In this document: one piece after another, positions 63,970-64,000 of the stretch
Position numbering within the stretch: position 1 is the stretch's first letter
Layout: the number at the start of each line of letters is the position of its first letter
Source of the DNA: Eleusine coracana subsp. coracana
Lineage: Eukaryota > Streptophyta > Magnoliopsida > Poales > Poaceae
Length of the DNA stretch: 64,000 nt
Reading direction: 5' to 3'
Assembly (NCBI GenBank): GCA_032690845.1
Contig: CM064427.1
Location: 17,743,501 to 17,807,500, forward strand
The notes under the pieces: generated by a model
Database searches by the model: none
Told to the model about the DNA's origin: nothing
Seen by the model: only the letters and a program-made list of their open reading frames with translations
Position numbers and translations under genes: made by a program

Positions 63970-64000
63970 ACGGTTCCACCAAACATCCTTGCTAGTTGCC
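63970..64000 (-). CDS. Candidate penultimate exon (continues beyond the window)
   Basis: Open on the minus strand as ATSKDVWWNR up to the donor GTAAGT at 63,964-63,969. Too short for a family call. Confidence 0.3.

Overview
The window is repeat-rich nuclear DNA from a flowering plant, most likely a grass. Nearly everything recognisable is transposon: CACTA, MULE, hAT and Helitron fragments, Ty3/gypsy elements (chromovirus and Athila types) and Ty1/copia elements with a coiled-coil gag. The only hint of a host gene is a possible terminal exon pair on the minus strand at the right edge (63,403-64,000). I saw no rRNA, tRNA, CRISPR or bacterial-type gene. Most element coding regions carry stops and frameshifts.

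Layout. 1-3,172: right part of an antisense CACTA element with its terminus, subterminal repeats, and remnants of the TNP2 transposase and a C48 (Ulp1-like) protease. 3,626-3,966: N-terminal PB1-like domain of a MULE transposase. 3,966-22,797: a large Tekay/Del-like Ty3/gypsy element with long LTRs, an extra coiled-coil ORF before gag, then gag, protease, RT, RNase H, integrase and chromodomain. It has been hit twice by one second gypsy family (LTR starting TGATGA, reading frame running into the LTR): a 901-bp solo LTR inside pol (12,508-13,408, TSD CCAGG) and a nearly complete copy in the 3' LTR (14,583-21,442). 22,997-30,700: an antisense LTR-like block, a Helitron Rep fragment with an intron, a hAT element with a perfect 8-bp TSD, two related MITEs and unassigned DNA. 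30,700-32,500: a decayed glycine-rich, zinc-knuckle ORF region. 32,700-35,520: antisense end of an Athila-like element.

35,528-60,462 is best read as one sense Athila-like element split by insertions. It keeps a tRNA-Asp-type PBS, part of gag, an integrase region, a 304-codon open ORF in the env-like position, a polypurine tract and a 3' LTR. Inside it lie an antisense copia remnant (about 36,460-38,964) and a gypsy element with no coding capacity (40,146-56,502). The first LTR of the latter is itself split by an 11.4-kb antisense copia element (40,772-52,210, TSD CCCGC). 60,463-62,706 holds another antisense LTR-like block and a CACTA end.

The most interesting pattern is regulatory. Several unrelated LTRs carry their own family-specific set of short inverted repeats just upstream of the TATA box. 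In the large copia element these units (core TCGGACATGTCCGA) differ in number between its two LTRs. Lineage names rest on motif recognition by eye, without database searches.
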